A program made the position numbers and the translations under genes. 32,343 nucleotides of DNA from Halalkalibacter akibai JCM 9157 (GTDB taxonomy: Bacteria > Bacillota > Bacilli > Bacillales > Bacillaceae_D). Numbering within the stretch: position 1 is the stretch's first letter; the number at the start of each line of letters is the position of its first letter. The notes under the pieces are model-generated. The model was not told the origin of the DNA and did no database searches. It worked only from the letters and a program-made list of their open reading frames with translations. The stretch spans positions 1 through 32,343 of the forward strand of contig NZ_BAUV01000047.1 of assembly GCF_000513135.1 (NCBI RefSeq). The letters are read 5' to 3'. Positions 23,105 through 31,179 of this stretch are shown here, in pieces.

Positions 23105-23506
23105 TTAATAGGCCATTGTTGTATCGTGGTAAAATTTGAATTCAAGTAAATTATTAGCAGGGTCAACTAAGAAAAACATTAAATGTTCCTCTTGTTTTCC
23201 TTTAAAACGACTCGTTAATTCCTGAAAGAATGGAAGTTCATTTTTTTGAACTTCGTCTAAAAGTTGAAGGAATTCTTGTTTGTTTGTGAATGTAACGCCA
23301 AAATGGCGGGGATACATTTTAGGTGTTAAGTCGATATGTTCAGGACTTAGATGACAAACGACTTGATCGCCAAAAAAATTAAAGGTTACTCGATCATCGT
23401 ATTTTCTTGCAAGTTTACAACCTAATTTCTCGTAAAAAACAACTGTTTCATCTAAATTCTTACATGGAATGGCAAGGTGAAATATTTTATTTGGATCTCT
23501 CATCAT
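23105..23506 (-). CDS. VOC-superfamily protein (glyoxalase/extradiol dioxygenase-like)
   Basis: A 133-residue protein with two beta-alpha-beta-beta-beta modules: IFHLAIPCKNLDETVVFYEKLGCKLAR, then YPRHFGVTF and MFFLVDPANNLLEFKFYHD. Metal-ligand candidates are the first His (FHLAIP), the second His (RHFGVTF) and the late Glu (LLEFKFY). This is the COG3565-like branch of predicted dioxygenases. The start at 23506 has CGGAGGAATAAG upstream, lying inside the last codons of comA, so it is the third gene of the comB-comA operon. Its substrate is unknown; a link to sulfolactate or phosphoenolpyruvate chemistry would be guesswork. Confidence 0.8.
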   Translation of the reverse strand: MMRDPNKIFHLAIPCKNLDETVVFYEKLGCKLARKYDDRVTFNFFGDQVVCHLSPEHIDLTPKMYPRHFGVTFTNKQEFLQLLDEVQKNELPFFQELTSRFKGKQEEHLMFFLVDPANNLLEFKFYHDTTMAY

Positions 23507-23510
23507 TTTC

Positions 23511-24293
23511 TTATTCCTCCGAATCAAATAAACTAAAAGTGTCTGAACGTAGCCCTAAGCGAAGAGTCTCTAAAGATATTGGGTCTGAAAAAGGAATATT
23601 AGCTAAATTAACATTTGCACCTAACTTTTGAATGAAATAGGTTTGCATCTTTTTATTTGGTGCTTCAAAAATGACGTTCCTAATAGCGATGGATGAGGAC
23701 AGAATCTCTTCAATAAGATCGTATCGCATTTCTCCATTACTTTGACAAATCCCACTAGTCCCACTTTCTCTTGCTTCCGTGATAACCTTTGTAGCTCCAG
23801 CTTCAAGATCTTCTTGAATAAATTCAATCCAATCTTTCGTGCAGGTATTATCTGACTTTTCGCAATTTTTACTTCCTACTTCACTTAAGACAATAAATTC
23901 TGAGCTAAACTCCGTAATGAATTTTGCTTTCTCTTTGTTGCTAATATCAAGGGTTCCATTTGATATTTCAATGTATTTGCATTGGTTCTTTTTACAATAA
24001 TTATAAAATTCATCGACTTTATTTTGGCTAAGAAACTTTTCAAAAAGGGTTCCTCCGAAAAAATAGGGAATATAATGTTCAAGTAAAAAATTCATTTTTT
24101 GTTGTAGTTGCTTTGTTACCAATGAGGTTCCCCACCCAAATTTAACAAAATCAATAAAGTCTGAAGAACTCTGAATCGTATCTTTAAAAGACTGAAGGGA
24201 AAGTCCGTTGTCTATTAAAATCGTAAGGCCTTCTGCTCTTGGTTTACTAAACCTGTTAGGTAGTTGTAATCCGGAAGTAGACAAACTATTCAT
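23511..24293 (-). CDS. comA: ComA-type phosphosulfolactate synthase
   Basis: A 260-residue TIM-barrel enzyme that adds sulfite to phosphoenolpyruvate to give (R)-2-phospho-3-sulfolactate. Marks: PRAEGLTILIDNGLSLQSFKD, FIDFVKFGWGTSLV, FGGTLFEKFLSQNKVDEFYNYCKKN, YIEISNGTLDI, LSEVGSK and VITEARESGTSGI, then ANIPFSDPISLETLRLGLRSDTF at the end. In methanogens this starts coenzyme M synthesis; in Bacillus (YitD) it supplies sulfolactate, a major solute of spores. The start overlaps the comB stop by 4 bases (ATGA). Confidence 0.93.
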   Translation of the reverse strand: MNSLSTSGLQLPNRFSKPRAEGLTILIDNGLSLQSFKDTIQSSSDFIDFVKFGWGTSLVTKQLQQKMNFLLEHYIPYFFGGTLFEKFLSQNKVDEFYNYCKKNQCKYIEISNGTLDISNKEKAKFITEFSSEFIVLSEVGSKNCEKSDNTCTKDWIEFIQEDLEAGATKVITEARESGTSGICQSNGEMRYDLIEEILSSSIAIRNVIFEAPNKKMQTYFIQKLGANVNLANIPFSDPISLETLRLGLRSDTFSLFDSEE

Positions 24294-24976
24294 AGGGCAA
24301 ACCTCTCAATCGTTGGGATTTCACTGTCTTGAACTAGCTTCATGACAAAATTTGACGGGTGTTCACGTGAACAAAGGGCAATATCTGCTTTATTGAAAAG
24401 CAAATTAGTGGGATCATAGAATTTCTCACAAACATGTGACTGTTTGATCCGCTTCTCTATCTCGATATTAGCTGGGATGTTTTGCTCGAGAATGAGCGCT
24501 TTTATATATTCTGCACAAGCTAAATCATCATCACCAGTAGGATGAGAAGCGATAATGTTAATAGTTGATGAGCGTCCCTTTATTACTTTCTTAACAAATG
24601 ATGCAGTTGACTTTGCGTTTGAATACCCAGTAACTAATAGATGTTTGGTGTTTAAACTATTTAATGTTGCTTGGACTCCGTTAGTTGTTTTTTGAACAAT
24701 GGTTAAGTTATCCAACCTTTCTTTAGAAATTCGTTTAGGTGAGTTATCAAAATCAAATCCTTGAATTCCGATCCCGTGTTCTTCTCCTGCTAAAACGAAA
24801 TTTGGATGTTTTCTTTTTAGAGAGAATGCTTCATCTGTCGTTGGAACGAGTAGAATTCTTTTTGCGCCGTTTAAAAATGCATAATGTGCGACGGTGAAAG
24901 CCCGAATAACATCAATAACAATATTACAGTCAGAGGGTTCTAATTTGAGGGAGTTTCCCTGGTGGATTTTAATCAT
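24290..24976 (-). CDS. comB: ComB-type 2-phosphosulfolactate phosphatase
   Basis: A 228-residue Mg-dependent phosphatase that converts phosphosulfolactate into sulfolactate, the second step after ComA. Marks: IVIDVIRAFTVAHYAFLNGAKRILLVPT, LAGEEHGIGIQGFDFDNSP, IVQKTTNGVQATL and IASHPTGDDDLACAEYI. The start at 24976 follows TTAGGAGACAGACGA; the extension to 25039 has no such site. It is first in the operon comB-comA-VOC, the same order as B. subtilis yitC-yitD. A CATAATAT box on the reverse strand (25047-25040) looks somewhat like a mother-cell (sigma-E) -10 element, which would suit a spore solute, but no clear -35 supports it. Confidence 0.92.
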   Translation of the reverse strand: MIKIHQGNSLKLEPSDCNIVIDVIRAFTVAHYAFLNGAKRILLVPTTDEAFSLKRKHPNFVLAGEEHGIGIQGFDFDNSPKRISKERLDNLTIVQKTTNGVQATLNSLNTKHLLVTGYSNAKSTASFVKKVIKGRSSTINIIASHPTGDDDLACAEYIKALILEQNIPANIEIEKRIKQSHVCEKFYDPTNLLFNKADIALCSREHPSNFVMKLVQDSEIPTIERFAL

Positions 24977-25201
24977 TCGTCTGTCTCCTAAACTTGAATA
25001 TGTCAAAGTACTATATTCGCCTAAATTTAAAAAGGTCACATATTATGGCGGAAATAGGCTTTTATCTATTGATTCATGTTGTGATCTATTATTTTAAGAA
25101 AAGGAACCTTAAAATAATGATCTTATACTCAGTTAATGATTGAAGTTACTCTAATGATATGTTACAAATAAGATTGTGAGTAAAAAAATTAAATGAGTTA
25201 T

Positions 25202-25290
25202 CACTGCTAGGGGTGCTGTAAAGCTGAGAGAGATGATCCGTCTCAACCCTTAACACCTGATCTAGTTCGTACTAGCGTAGGGAAGAAGTG
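25202..25290 (+). promoter_or_regulatory. TPP riboswitch (THI element)
   Basis: Conserved thi-box parts are all present: GGGGTGC at 25210, GCTGAGAG (25223-25230), ACCCTTAACACCTGATCT (25246-25263) and GTACTAGCGTAGGGAAG (25269-25285). The closing P1 helix pairs CACT (25202-25205) with AGTG (25287-25290). It binds thiamine pyrophosphate and stands in the leader of the ylmB operon. Confidence 0.97.
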
Positions 25291-25345
25291 TTAGTTAAAT
25301 TCAATTATTCAAAACTATTTTGTATAATTAGTCTTTTTCGAAATC

Positions 25346-25375
25346 AACCACTTCTTTTTTAGAAGTGGTTTTTTA
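25346..25375 (+). terminator. riboswitch expression platform: regulated terminator
   Basis: AACCACTTCT (25346-25355) pairs with AGAAGTGGTT (25361-25370), then T's. Its left arm (CACTTCTT, 25349-25356) can instead pair with AAGAAGTG at the 3' edge of the aptamer (25283-25290), which overlaps P1. TPP binding should free the terminator and switch the operon off. Confidence 0.9.
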
Positions 25376-25398
25376 TTTGATTCAAGGAGAGATATAAA

Positions 25399-26679
25399 GT
25401 GGTCGCATTAGAATCCATTCTTAAACAAGTTGATGAACGTCAGGATGAAATGATTGATTTATTGAAAACTCTTATTTCATTTGAAACACCCGCACCACCA
25501 GCTAGAAACACAAAAAAGGCACAAGATTTTATAGCTGCTGAATTAGAAAAGTTTGGATTTTCAATAGATCAGTGGGATGTCTACCCGAATGATCCAAATG
25601 TAGTTGGCCTGCTAAGAGGAAGTGAACGTGCTAATTATAAAAGTTTAATTATTAATGGACATGTTGATGTAGCTGAGGTAGCTGAAGATGAGCAGTGGGA
25701 AGTGGATCCATTTACTCCGATTGTACGTGATGGAGTTGTGATTGGAAGAGGCGCAGCTGATATGAAAGGCGGATTAGCTGGTGCGTTGTTTGCCATTAAG
25801 TTACTTTCTGAAGCAGGAGTTACATTGAAGGGGGATTTAATTTTCCAATCCGTTATTGGAGAAGAAGTTGGTGAAGCGGGCACGCTACAATGTTGCAAAA
25901 GAGGAAGTACAGCTGATTTTGCCGTAGTGGTTGATACGAGTGATTTACATATACAAGGACAGGGTGGAGTCATTACTGGTTGGGTAACAGTGAAAAGCAA
26001 ACAAACACATCATGATGCTACTAGAAAAAATATGATTCATGCTGGTGGAAACTTGTATGCGGCAAGTGCAATTGAAAAAATGATGAAACTTATACAAGGT
26101 CTTCAAGAATTAGAGCGTCATTGGGCTGTAACAAAGAGTTATCCTGGATTTCCTCCAGGTGCAAATACGATTAATCCAGCAGTGATTGAAGGTGGAAGAC
26201 ATGCTGCTTTTATAGCTGATGAATGTAGACTTTGGATTACCGTACACTTTTACCCTAATGAAACCCATGAACAAGTTGCCAAGGAAATTGAAGAACATTT
26301 ATTGAAAGTAGCAGAAAGTGATGTTTGGTTAAGAGAAAATCCACCGAGTTTCCAATGGGGTGGAACTTCTATGATTGAAGATCGAGGAGAGATTTTCCCA
26401 TCACTAGAAATTGATCCTGAAAATTTAGGAGTTCAACTCTTAGCGAATAAACATCAAGAAGTAACTGGCCAACAAGCAATTGTGGATGTATCACCGACTG
26501 TAACGGATGGTGGTTGGTTAGGGGAAGCGGGCATACCTACTGTCATTTACGGGCCAGGAAATTTATTAAATGCTCACTCAGTAAATGAACAGGTTCCAAT
26601 CAAGCAGTTAATTGAATATACGAAGACACTTATGTTGTTTGTTTATGAATGGACAAATGAACGAAAAGAAACTAAATGA
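25399..26679 (+). CDS. ylmB: YlmB, formylaminopyrimidine deformylase of thiamine salvage
   Basis: A 426-residue M20-family amidohydrolase, the same length as B. subtilis YlmB. Dinuclear zinc ligands appear in NGHVDV, GAADMKGG, IGEEVGEAGT and VVDTSD, with a last His in NAHSVNE. It removes the formyl group from N-formyl-4-amino-5-aminomethyl-2-methylpyrimidine, a base-degradation product of thiamine, and its product goes to TenA. General M20 peptidases are the alternative, but the TPP riboswitch and the tenA-thiZXY neighbours settle the role. GTG start with AAGGAGAG 7 bases upstream. First gene of the operon. Confidence 0.93.
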   Translation: MVALESILKQVDERQDEMIDLLKTLISFETPAPPARNTKKAQDFIAAELEKFGFSIDQWDVYPNDPNVVGLLRGSERANYKSLIINGHVDVAEVAEDEQWEVDPFTPIVRDGVVIGRGAADMKGGLAGALFAIKLLSEAGVTLKGDLIFQSVIGEEVGEAGTLQCCKRGSTADFAVVVDTSDLHIQGQGGVITGWVTVKSKQTHHDATRKNMIHAGGNLYAASAIEKMMKLIQGLQELERHWAVTKSYPGFPPGANTINPAVIEGGRHAAFIADECRLWITVHFYPNETHEQVAKEIEEHLLKVAESDVWLRENPPSFQWGGTSMIEDRGEIFPSLEIDPENLGVQLLANKHQEVTGQQAIVDVSPTVTDGGWLGEAGIPTVIYGPGNLLNAHSVNEQVPIKQLIEYTKTLMLFVYEWTNERKETK

Positions 26680-26690
26680 GGTGACTAACA

Positions 26691-27365
26691 ATGAAATTTA
26701 GTGAACGTTTATATCAAGAATTACAGCCAATTTGGAGGAAGAATCATGCCCATCCTTTCGTTAGAGGAATTGGCGACGGTACTTTGGACCGTGAGAAATT
26801 TCGTTTTTTTATGATACAAGATTATTTGTATTTAATAGATTATGCCAAATTGTTTGCTTTAGGAGCGATGAAAGCTGAAAACATCGAAACAATGGGCAAA
26901 TTCGCTAAACTGCTTGATTCAACATTAAATGAAGAGATGGCTCTTCACCGTGAGTACGCGAAAAAGTTTGGCGTAGAGCCGGAAGAGTTTGAAAAAGCTA
27001 AGCCTTCGCCTACTACTCTTGCTTACACGCATTACATGCTACATGTAGGTCAAAACGGAACGCTCGCTGACCTTGTTGCAGCAGTCCTTCCATGCATGTG
27101 GAGCTACTGGGAGATCGGGAAAGAACTAAGTGAAATACCTAGTGCAAGCGACCATGAATTTTACGGTGAATGGATTCAAATGTATAGTTCATCTGAGTTT
27201 GGACAGTTAGCAGAGTGGTGCATCAATTTGTTAGACGAGCTAACAGAAGGAAAACCAGAATCAGAGCTTGAAAAACTTGAGGAAATTTTCTTGAATACAA
27301 CTCGCTTTGAATTTATGTTTTGGGATATGTCTTATAACCAAGAGATGTGGCCAACTGATGCTTGA
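26691..27365 (+). CDS. tenA: TenA, aminopyrimidine aminohydrolase (thiaminase II family)
   Basis: A 224-residue all-helical enzyme of the Cys-containing TenA class. Marks: HPFVRGIGDGTLDREKFRFFMIQDYLYLIDYAKLFALG, the nucleophile in VLPCMWSYWEIG, and the late Glu region RFEFMFWDMSYNQEMWP. It hydrolyses aminopyrimidine (from YlmB) to hydroxymethylpyrimidine, which re-enters thiamine synthesis. RBS GAGGTGACTAAC is placed well before the ATG. The last 8 bases overlap thiZ, so translation is coupled. Confidence 0.95.
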   Translation: MKFSERLYQELQPIWRKNHAHPFVRGIGDGTLDREKFRFFMIQDYLYLIDYAKLFALGAMKAENIETMGKFAKLLDSTLNEEMALHREYAKKFGVEPEEFEKAKPSPTTLAYTHYMLHVGQNGTLADLVAAVLPCMWSYWEIGKELSEIPSASDHEFYGEWIQMYSSSEFGQLAEWCINLLDELTEGKPESELEKLEEIFLNTTRFEFMFWDMSYNQEMWPTDA

Positions 27366-28131
27366 TAAATCTTTACAGTTTGAAAATGTAAGTTTTACCT
27401 ATAAAGAAAAGAAAGGTCAGACTGATCAAATTCTTCGATCCCTTTCTTTTGATGTAAACGAGGGAGAATTTATTAGTATAATTGGCCCGAGTGGTTCAGG
27501 AAAGAGTACGTTGTTTCGACTGATTACAGGACTTGAGCAACAAACAGAAGGTGAAATTAAAATAAATGGCAAGGTGCATAGTAACCGCAATGGTCAAGTG
27601 GGCTACATGCCACAACAGGACTTATTGATGCCATGGCGAACGATCTTAGCTAACGCTTCATTGCCACTAGAGTTAAAAGGGGTAAAAAAGCAAGAAGCGC
27701 ATAAAAAAGTAATAGATTTACTGGAAGAGTTTGGACTTAAGGGAGTCGAACAAAAATATCCTGGGGACTTATCTGGTGGTATGAAGCAACGTGTCTCCTT
27801 TTTGCGGAGTGTCTTAAGTGGATCAAATGTTTTACTGTTAGATGAACCTTTTAGTGCGCTTGATGCGATCACTCGTTTGTCAATGCAGGAGTGGTTACTC
27901 GGCCAATGGAAGAAATGGCAAACGACTATTTTATTTATTACACACGATGTTGATGAAGCATTGTTTTTATCTGATCGAATTTTCGTTTTTACGGAAACAC
28001 CCGTTGAAACACTTGAAGAAGTAATCGTTCCTCTAGGGAGACCTCGAGAGTATCGCGATATTCATACACCACAAGTCATTGAAGTGAAAGAACGGTTAAT
28101 TGATCAATTGCGAAAACTGGTGAAATCATGA
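27358..28131 (+). CDS. thiZ: ThiZ, ATP-binding subunit of the pyrimidine importer
   Basis: A 257-residue ABC ATPase of the taurine/nitrate type: Walker A GPSGSGKST (about 43-51), Q-loop MPQQDLLMPW, signature LSGGMKQR, Walker B VLLLDEPFSALD and H-loop FITHDVDEA. It powers uptake of formylaminopyrimidine with ThiX and ThiY. The start at 27358 (MLDKSLQFENVSF) overlaps tenA by 8 bases; a longer frame from 27307 would run far into tenA. The stop overlaps thiX by 4 bases (ATGA). Confidence 0.92.
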   Translation: MLDKSLQFENVSFTYKEKKGQTDQILRSLSFDVNEGEFISIIGPSGSGKSTLFRLITGLEQQTEGEIKINGKVHSNRNGQVGYMPQQDLLMPWRTILANASLPLELKGVKKQEAHKKVIDLLEEFGLKGVEQKYPGDLSGGMKQRVSFLRSVLSGSNVLLLDEPFSALDAITRLSMQEWLLGQWKKWQTTILFITHDVDEALFLSDRIFVFTETPVETLEEVIVPLGRPREYRDIHTPQVIEVKERLIDQLRKLVKS

Positions 28132-28880
28132 GGGCGATTCAACAATATTTTGCACCCACCATAGTCGTTATTGCATTAATAGTGTTTTGGGAATTGCTTG
28201 CTAGAATGATCGGAATGTCGTTTATTTTGCCATCGCCAACCGAAGTCGTTGTGAAGCTGTGGGAAATCAGGTCCATTTTATTTACGGTTCATCTTCCAGC
28301 TACATTGCTGATTATTTTAACGGGTTTAGGACTTTCTATCATTTTTGGAGTCGGTCTAGCTGTTTGGATGAGTCTAAGTAAGGCTGCTGAAAAAGCGTTT
28401 TATCCTATCATTATATCTTCACAAACGATACCGATTATTGCTTTAGCACCAATTTTTGTTTTATGGTTCGGTTATTCAATTTGGAGTAAAGTGGTTGTCA
28501 CGATATTAATCACATTTTTTCCTATCACTGTGAACACATTTGATGGCTTGAAATCAAGTAGTAAAGAATTAAGAGAATTGCTTCAAACAATGGGAGCAAC
28601 TAAAAGAGAGATTTTCTTCAAATTGAGTGTACCCCAAGCATTGCCACACTTTTATTCAGGTTTAAAAGTCGCTGTTACGTTAAGTGTTATCGGGGCTGCA
28701 ATCGGTGAATGGTTAGGGGCACAATCAGGACTTGGTTATTTTAGTAGGAGAATGATGACTCAATTTGATGGTGCCGGTGTGTTTGCACCAATTGTTTTAT
28801 TGTCAGCGGTAGGAATTAGCTTATTCTTGCTTGTTGTTATATTAGAAAAAATATCGTTAAAGTGGAGGAGAATAGAATGA
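28128..28880 (+). CDS. thiX: ThiX, permease subunit of the pyrimidine importer
   Basis: A 250-residue permease with six helices of the binding-protein-dependent type. The EAA loop that meets the ATPase is visible in LQTMGATKREIFFKLSVPQALPHFYSGLKVAV, with GAAIGEWLGAQSGLGYF in the next segment, as in the SsuC/TauC group. ATGA overlaps join it to thiZ upstream and thiY downstream. By neighbours it imports the formylated pyrimidine left by thiamine breakdown. Confidence 0.92.
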   Translation: MRAIQQYFAPTIVVIALIVFWELLARMIGMSFILPSPTEVVVKLWEIRSILFTVHLPATLLIILTGLGLSIIFGVGLAVWMSLSKAAEKAFYPIIISSQTIPIIALAPIFVLWFGYSIWSKVVVTILITFFPITVNTFDGLKSSSKELRELLQTMGATKREIFFKLSVPQALPHFYSGLKVAVTLSVIGAAIGEWLGAQSGLGYFSRRMMTQFDGAGVFAPIVLLSAVGISLFLLVVILEKISLKWRRIE

Positions 28881-29917
28881 AGAAGTGGTTAACAGCTAGT
28901 GTAAGTGCTTTTGTATTGGCAGGTTTAGTAGCGTGTGGTGGAGAAGGTGAAGAAGAACAGGCCTCTCCAGAAACGGAAACACCAGAGCCCGTCGTGGAAG
29001 AAAATGTGGAATTAACTGAAATTGATATTATGTTAGATTGGTATCCTAATGCAGTACATAGCTATTTGTATGTGGCACAAGAGAAGGGTTATTTTGAAGA
29101 AGAAGGTGTAAAAGTTAACATTCAATTTCCTGCGAATCCTACTGATCCTATTAATTTAGCCGCAGCTGGTCAAATTACACTTGGTATTACATATCAGCCA
29201 GATGTAGTAACAGCACGTGCGACTCAAGGTGTTCCTGTAAAGTCAATTGGAGCTATTGTCCGTTCTCCTTTAAATCATGTTATTTTTATGGAAGATAGTG
29301 ACATTCAAAGCCCGAAAGATCTTGAAGGTAAAACAGTAGGTTATCCTGGCATTCCAGTAAATGAAGCTTTAATTAAAACAATGGTTCAAACTGATGGAGG
29401 TGATTCTGAGCAAGTTCAAATGATTGATATTGGCTTTGAATTAGGTTCTTCCATTGTAAGTGGTAGAGTTGATGCTGTTTCAGGTGCTTATATTAATCAT
29501 GAAGTTCCTGTTTTAACTCATCAAGGCCACGACACACGTTACTTTAATCCAGTTGATTTCGGTGTCCCGAGTTTTTATGAATTAGTAATCGTAACAAATG
29601 ATCAAAATTGGGAAGTGCAGGAAGAAGAGATAAGAGCGTTCTGGCGCGGTGCTACCAAAGGCTATGAATTTATGAGAGACAATCCTGAAGAAGCATTAAA
29701 TATTTTATTAACAAACCAAGACGAGGCAAATTTTCCATTGATTGAAGAAGTAGAAAAAGAAAGTTTAGAAATTCTTCTACCTAAGATGGAGTCAGATGTA
29801 GGTTTTGGAAGTCAAGAAGCAACTTCGTGGCAGGAAACGATTGATTGGATGCTTGAATATAATTTAATTGAAGAAGCACCATCTTTAGAAGAAATATTTG
29901 TTAATATTGTTGAGTAG
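28877..29917 (+). CDS. thiY: ThiY, substrate-binding lipoprotein for formylaminopyrimidine
   Basis: A 346-residue lipoprotein of the NMT1/THI5-like fold. The signal ends in the lipobox LVACGG (Cys21), followed by an acidic Glu/Pro linker. The binding domain begins IDIMLDWYPNAVHSYLYVAQEKGYFEEEGV, the classic THI5/NMT1 opening, with GITYQPDVVTARATQGVPV and GYPGIPVNEALIKTMV later. It catches the degraded pyrimidine outside the cell and hands it to ThiX/ThiZ. The start at 28877 follows GTGGAGGAG; it overlaps thiX by 4 bases. The operon ends here. Confidence 0.93.
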   Translation: MKKWLTASVSAFVLAGLVACGGEGEEEQASPETETPEPVVEENVELTEIDIMLDWYPNAVHSYLYVAQEKGYFEEEGVKVNIQFPANPTDPINLAAAGQITLGITYQPDVVTARATQGVPVKSIGAIVRSPLNHVIFMEDSDIQSPKDLEGKTVGYPGIPVNEALIKTMVQTDGGDSEQVQMIDIGFELGSSIVSGRVDAVSGAYINHEVPVLTHQGHDTRYFNPVDFGVPSFYELVIVTNDQNWEVQEEEIRAFWRGATKGYEFMRDNPEEALNILLTNQDEANFPLIEEVEKESLEILLPKMESDVGFGSQEATSWQETIDWMLEYNLIEEAPSLEEIFVNIVE

Positions 29918-29919
29918 TT

Positions 29920-29974
29920 AAAAAGAGGTCGTCCTATAAAAGTCTAAAAAGACTTTTTAGGACGACCTCTTTTT
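29920..29974 (+). terminator. strong terminator of the thiamine salvage operon
   Basis: A stem of over 20 bp with one bulge (AAAAAGAGGTCGTCCT at 29920-29935 against AGGACGACCTCTTTTT at the 3' side, with AAAAGTCT/AGACTTTT inside) around a 4-base loop. Nearly symmetric, so it may also work on the reverse strand. Confidence 0.9.
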
Positions 29975-30066
29975 ACTTAAGAGAAGATTACATATTCGGA
30001 TGCATACAAACCATTTTAAGGAGGAAGATAAAAATTAGACAATCTTATTGGGACGAGGGATAAATA

Positions 30067-30714
30067 ATGAAGCGAAAGTTAGGATGGATGTTTGTTTTTT
30101 TTCTTCTTTTGCCCCTGATAGGTTTTATTTCTACAACCTATTTAGTATCAAATGGGAAGGTACTTCCATTTGATGAACATGCGATAAATTGGGTTAAAAC
30201 GATTGAAACACCTGCTTTAACAAAAGTAATGTTGTTCTTTAGCCATTTAGGGTCGACAGGACCGGTCATTGTGATTTCATGTATGTTTTTAATTATTATT
30301 TACATATTGTATCGTAAATTTGATGAGGTTGTATTATTTGTGATTGCTTCATTAGGGTCAACCGGAATAAATCAGGGACTTAAGTTTTTGTTTAAACGAG
30401 ACCGTCCACTAGAACAAATTGTGAAAGAGACAGGCTTTAGTTATCCTAGTGGACATACAATGGCAGCTGTAACGCTTTATGGAATTATCGTCTTTTTATT
30501 TTGGAGGCATATTAAAACGGTTCGCGGAAGGACTATGCTTATTTTATTTAGTTCTTTAATGATCATAATCATTGGTTTTAGTCGAATTTATTTAAGAGTG
30601 CATTATCCTAGTGATATTATAGGTGCTTTTCTATTAAGTGGAATTTGGCTTTATCTGAACATCTGGACATATCAGTATCTGATGGAAAAAAGATATGATA
30701 AAGAAAAAAAATAG
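30067..30714 (+). CDS. PAP2-family membrane phosphatase
   Basis: A 215-residue membrane protein with about six helices. The three acid-phosphatase motifs are present: KFLFKRDRP (KXXXXXXRP), SYPSGHT (PSGH) and SRIYLRVHYPSDIIG (SRXXXXXHXXXD). This family removes phosphate from lipid phosphates such as undecaprenyl pyrophosphate, phosphatidate or phosphatidylglycerol phosphate; a role in recycling the wall carrier lipid is the usual guess and is not shown here. GAGGGATAAATA lies before the ATG. No terminator separates it clearly from the next gene, 56 bases away. Confidence 0.88.
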   Translation: MKRKLGWMFVFFLLLPLIGFISTTYLVSNGKVLPFDEHAINWVKTIETPALTKVMLFFSHLGSTGPVIVISCMFLIIIYILYRKFDEVVLFVIASLGSTGINQGLKFLFKRDRPLEQIVKETGFSYPSGHTMAAVTLYGIIVFLFWRHIKTVRGRTMLILFSSLMIIIIGFSRIYLRVHYPSDIIGAFLLSGIWLYLNIWTYQYLMEKRYDKEKK

Positions 30715-30770
30715 CTTAATTTTCCTATCGTTTAAGATATGATAGAAAGAAAAGTGAGGAGTTGTTGGAG

Positions 30771-30992
30771 ATGGCCGAAATAAAATATGAAATTGTGGAA
30801 ACGGTTGGTGTATTATCTGAAAACGCAAAAGGTTGGAGTAAAGAAGTAAATTTAATTAGCTGGAATGGGCGCGATGCAAAATATGATATTAGAGATTGGG
30901 CACCAGATCATGAGAAAATGGGAAAAGGATTAACATTAACAACAGAAGAAATGGTTAAACTTCGAGACGTGCTAAATCAATTGAATTTATAA
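30771..30992 (+). CDS. PC4/YdbC-family single-stranded DNA-binding protein
   Basis: A 73-residue protein: IKYEIVETVGVLSENAKGWSKEVNLISWNGRDAKYDIRDWAPDHEKMGKGLTLTTEEMVKLRDVLNQL. This is the PC4-like fold of bacterial YdbC: four strands followed by one helix. Homologues bind single-stranded nucleic acid as dimers. The ATG at 30771 has GTGAGGAG 9 bases before it; the in-frame TTG 9 bases earlier abuts that site. Target and role unknown. Confidence 0.85.
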   Translation: MAEIKYEIVETVGVLSENAKGWSKEVNLISWNGRDAKYDIRDWAPDHEKMGKGLTLTTEEMVKLRDVLNQLNL

Positions 30993-30997
30993 ATTAG

Positions 30998-31043
30998 ATG
31001 GATTTCCTCAATCAGTGATTTGGTTGAAGAGATCCATTTTTTT
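30998..31043 (+). terminator. intrinsic terminator
   Basis: A 17-bp stem with a few wobbles (30998-31014 with 31021-31037, ends ATGGAT/ATCCAT), 6-base loop, T7 tail. Confidence 0.85.
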
Positions 31044-31121
31044 GTGTCTTCAATTTTTTACTTCTAGGAAGGGTTTCATCATTTAATAATCCAACATTAC
31101 AGACTGTTTTCTCTGGTAAAT

Positions 31122-31146
31122 GTTTTATGTTAAGTAGAGCGGGTAA
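31122..31146 (+). promoter_or_regulatory. sigma-B-type promoter of the YtxH-like gene
   Basis: GTTTTA (31122-31127), a 13-bp spacer and GGGTAA (31141-31146), each five of six to the general-stress consensus GTTTAA / GGGTAT with usual spacing. About 33 bp before the start codon. B. subtilis ytxH belongs to the sigma-B regulon, which supports the call. Confidence 0.65.
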
Positions 31147-31179
31147 GAAAATAGTAGAATCAAAAAAGGAGTTGTTGGT

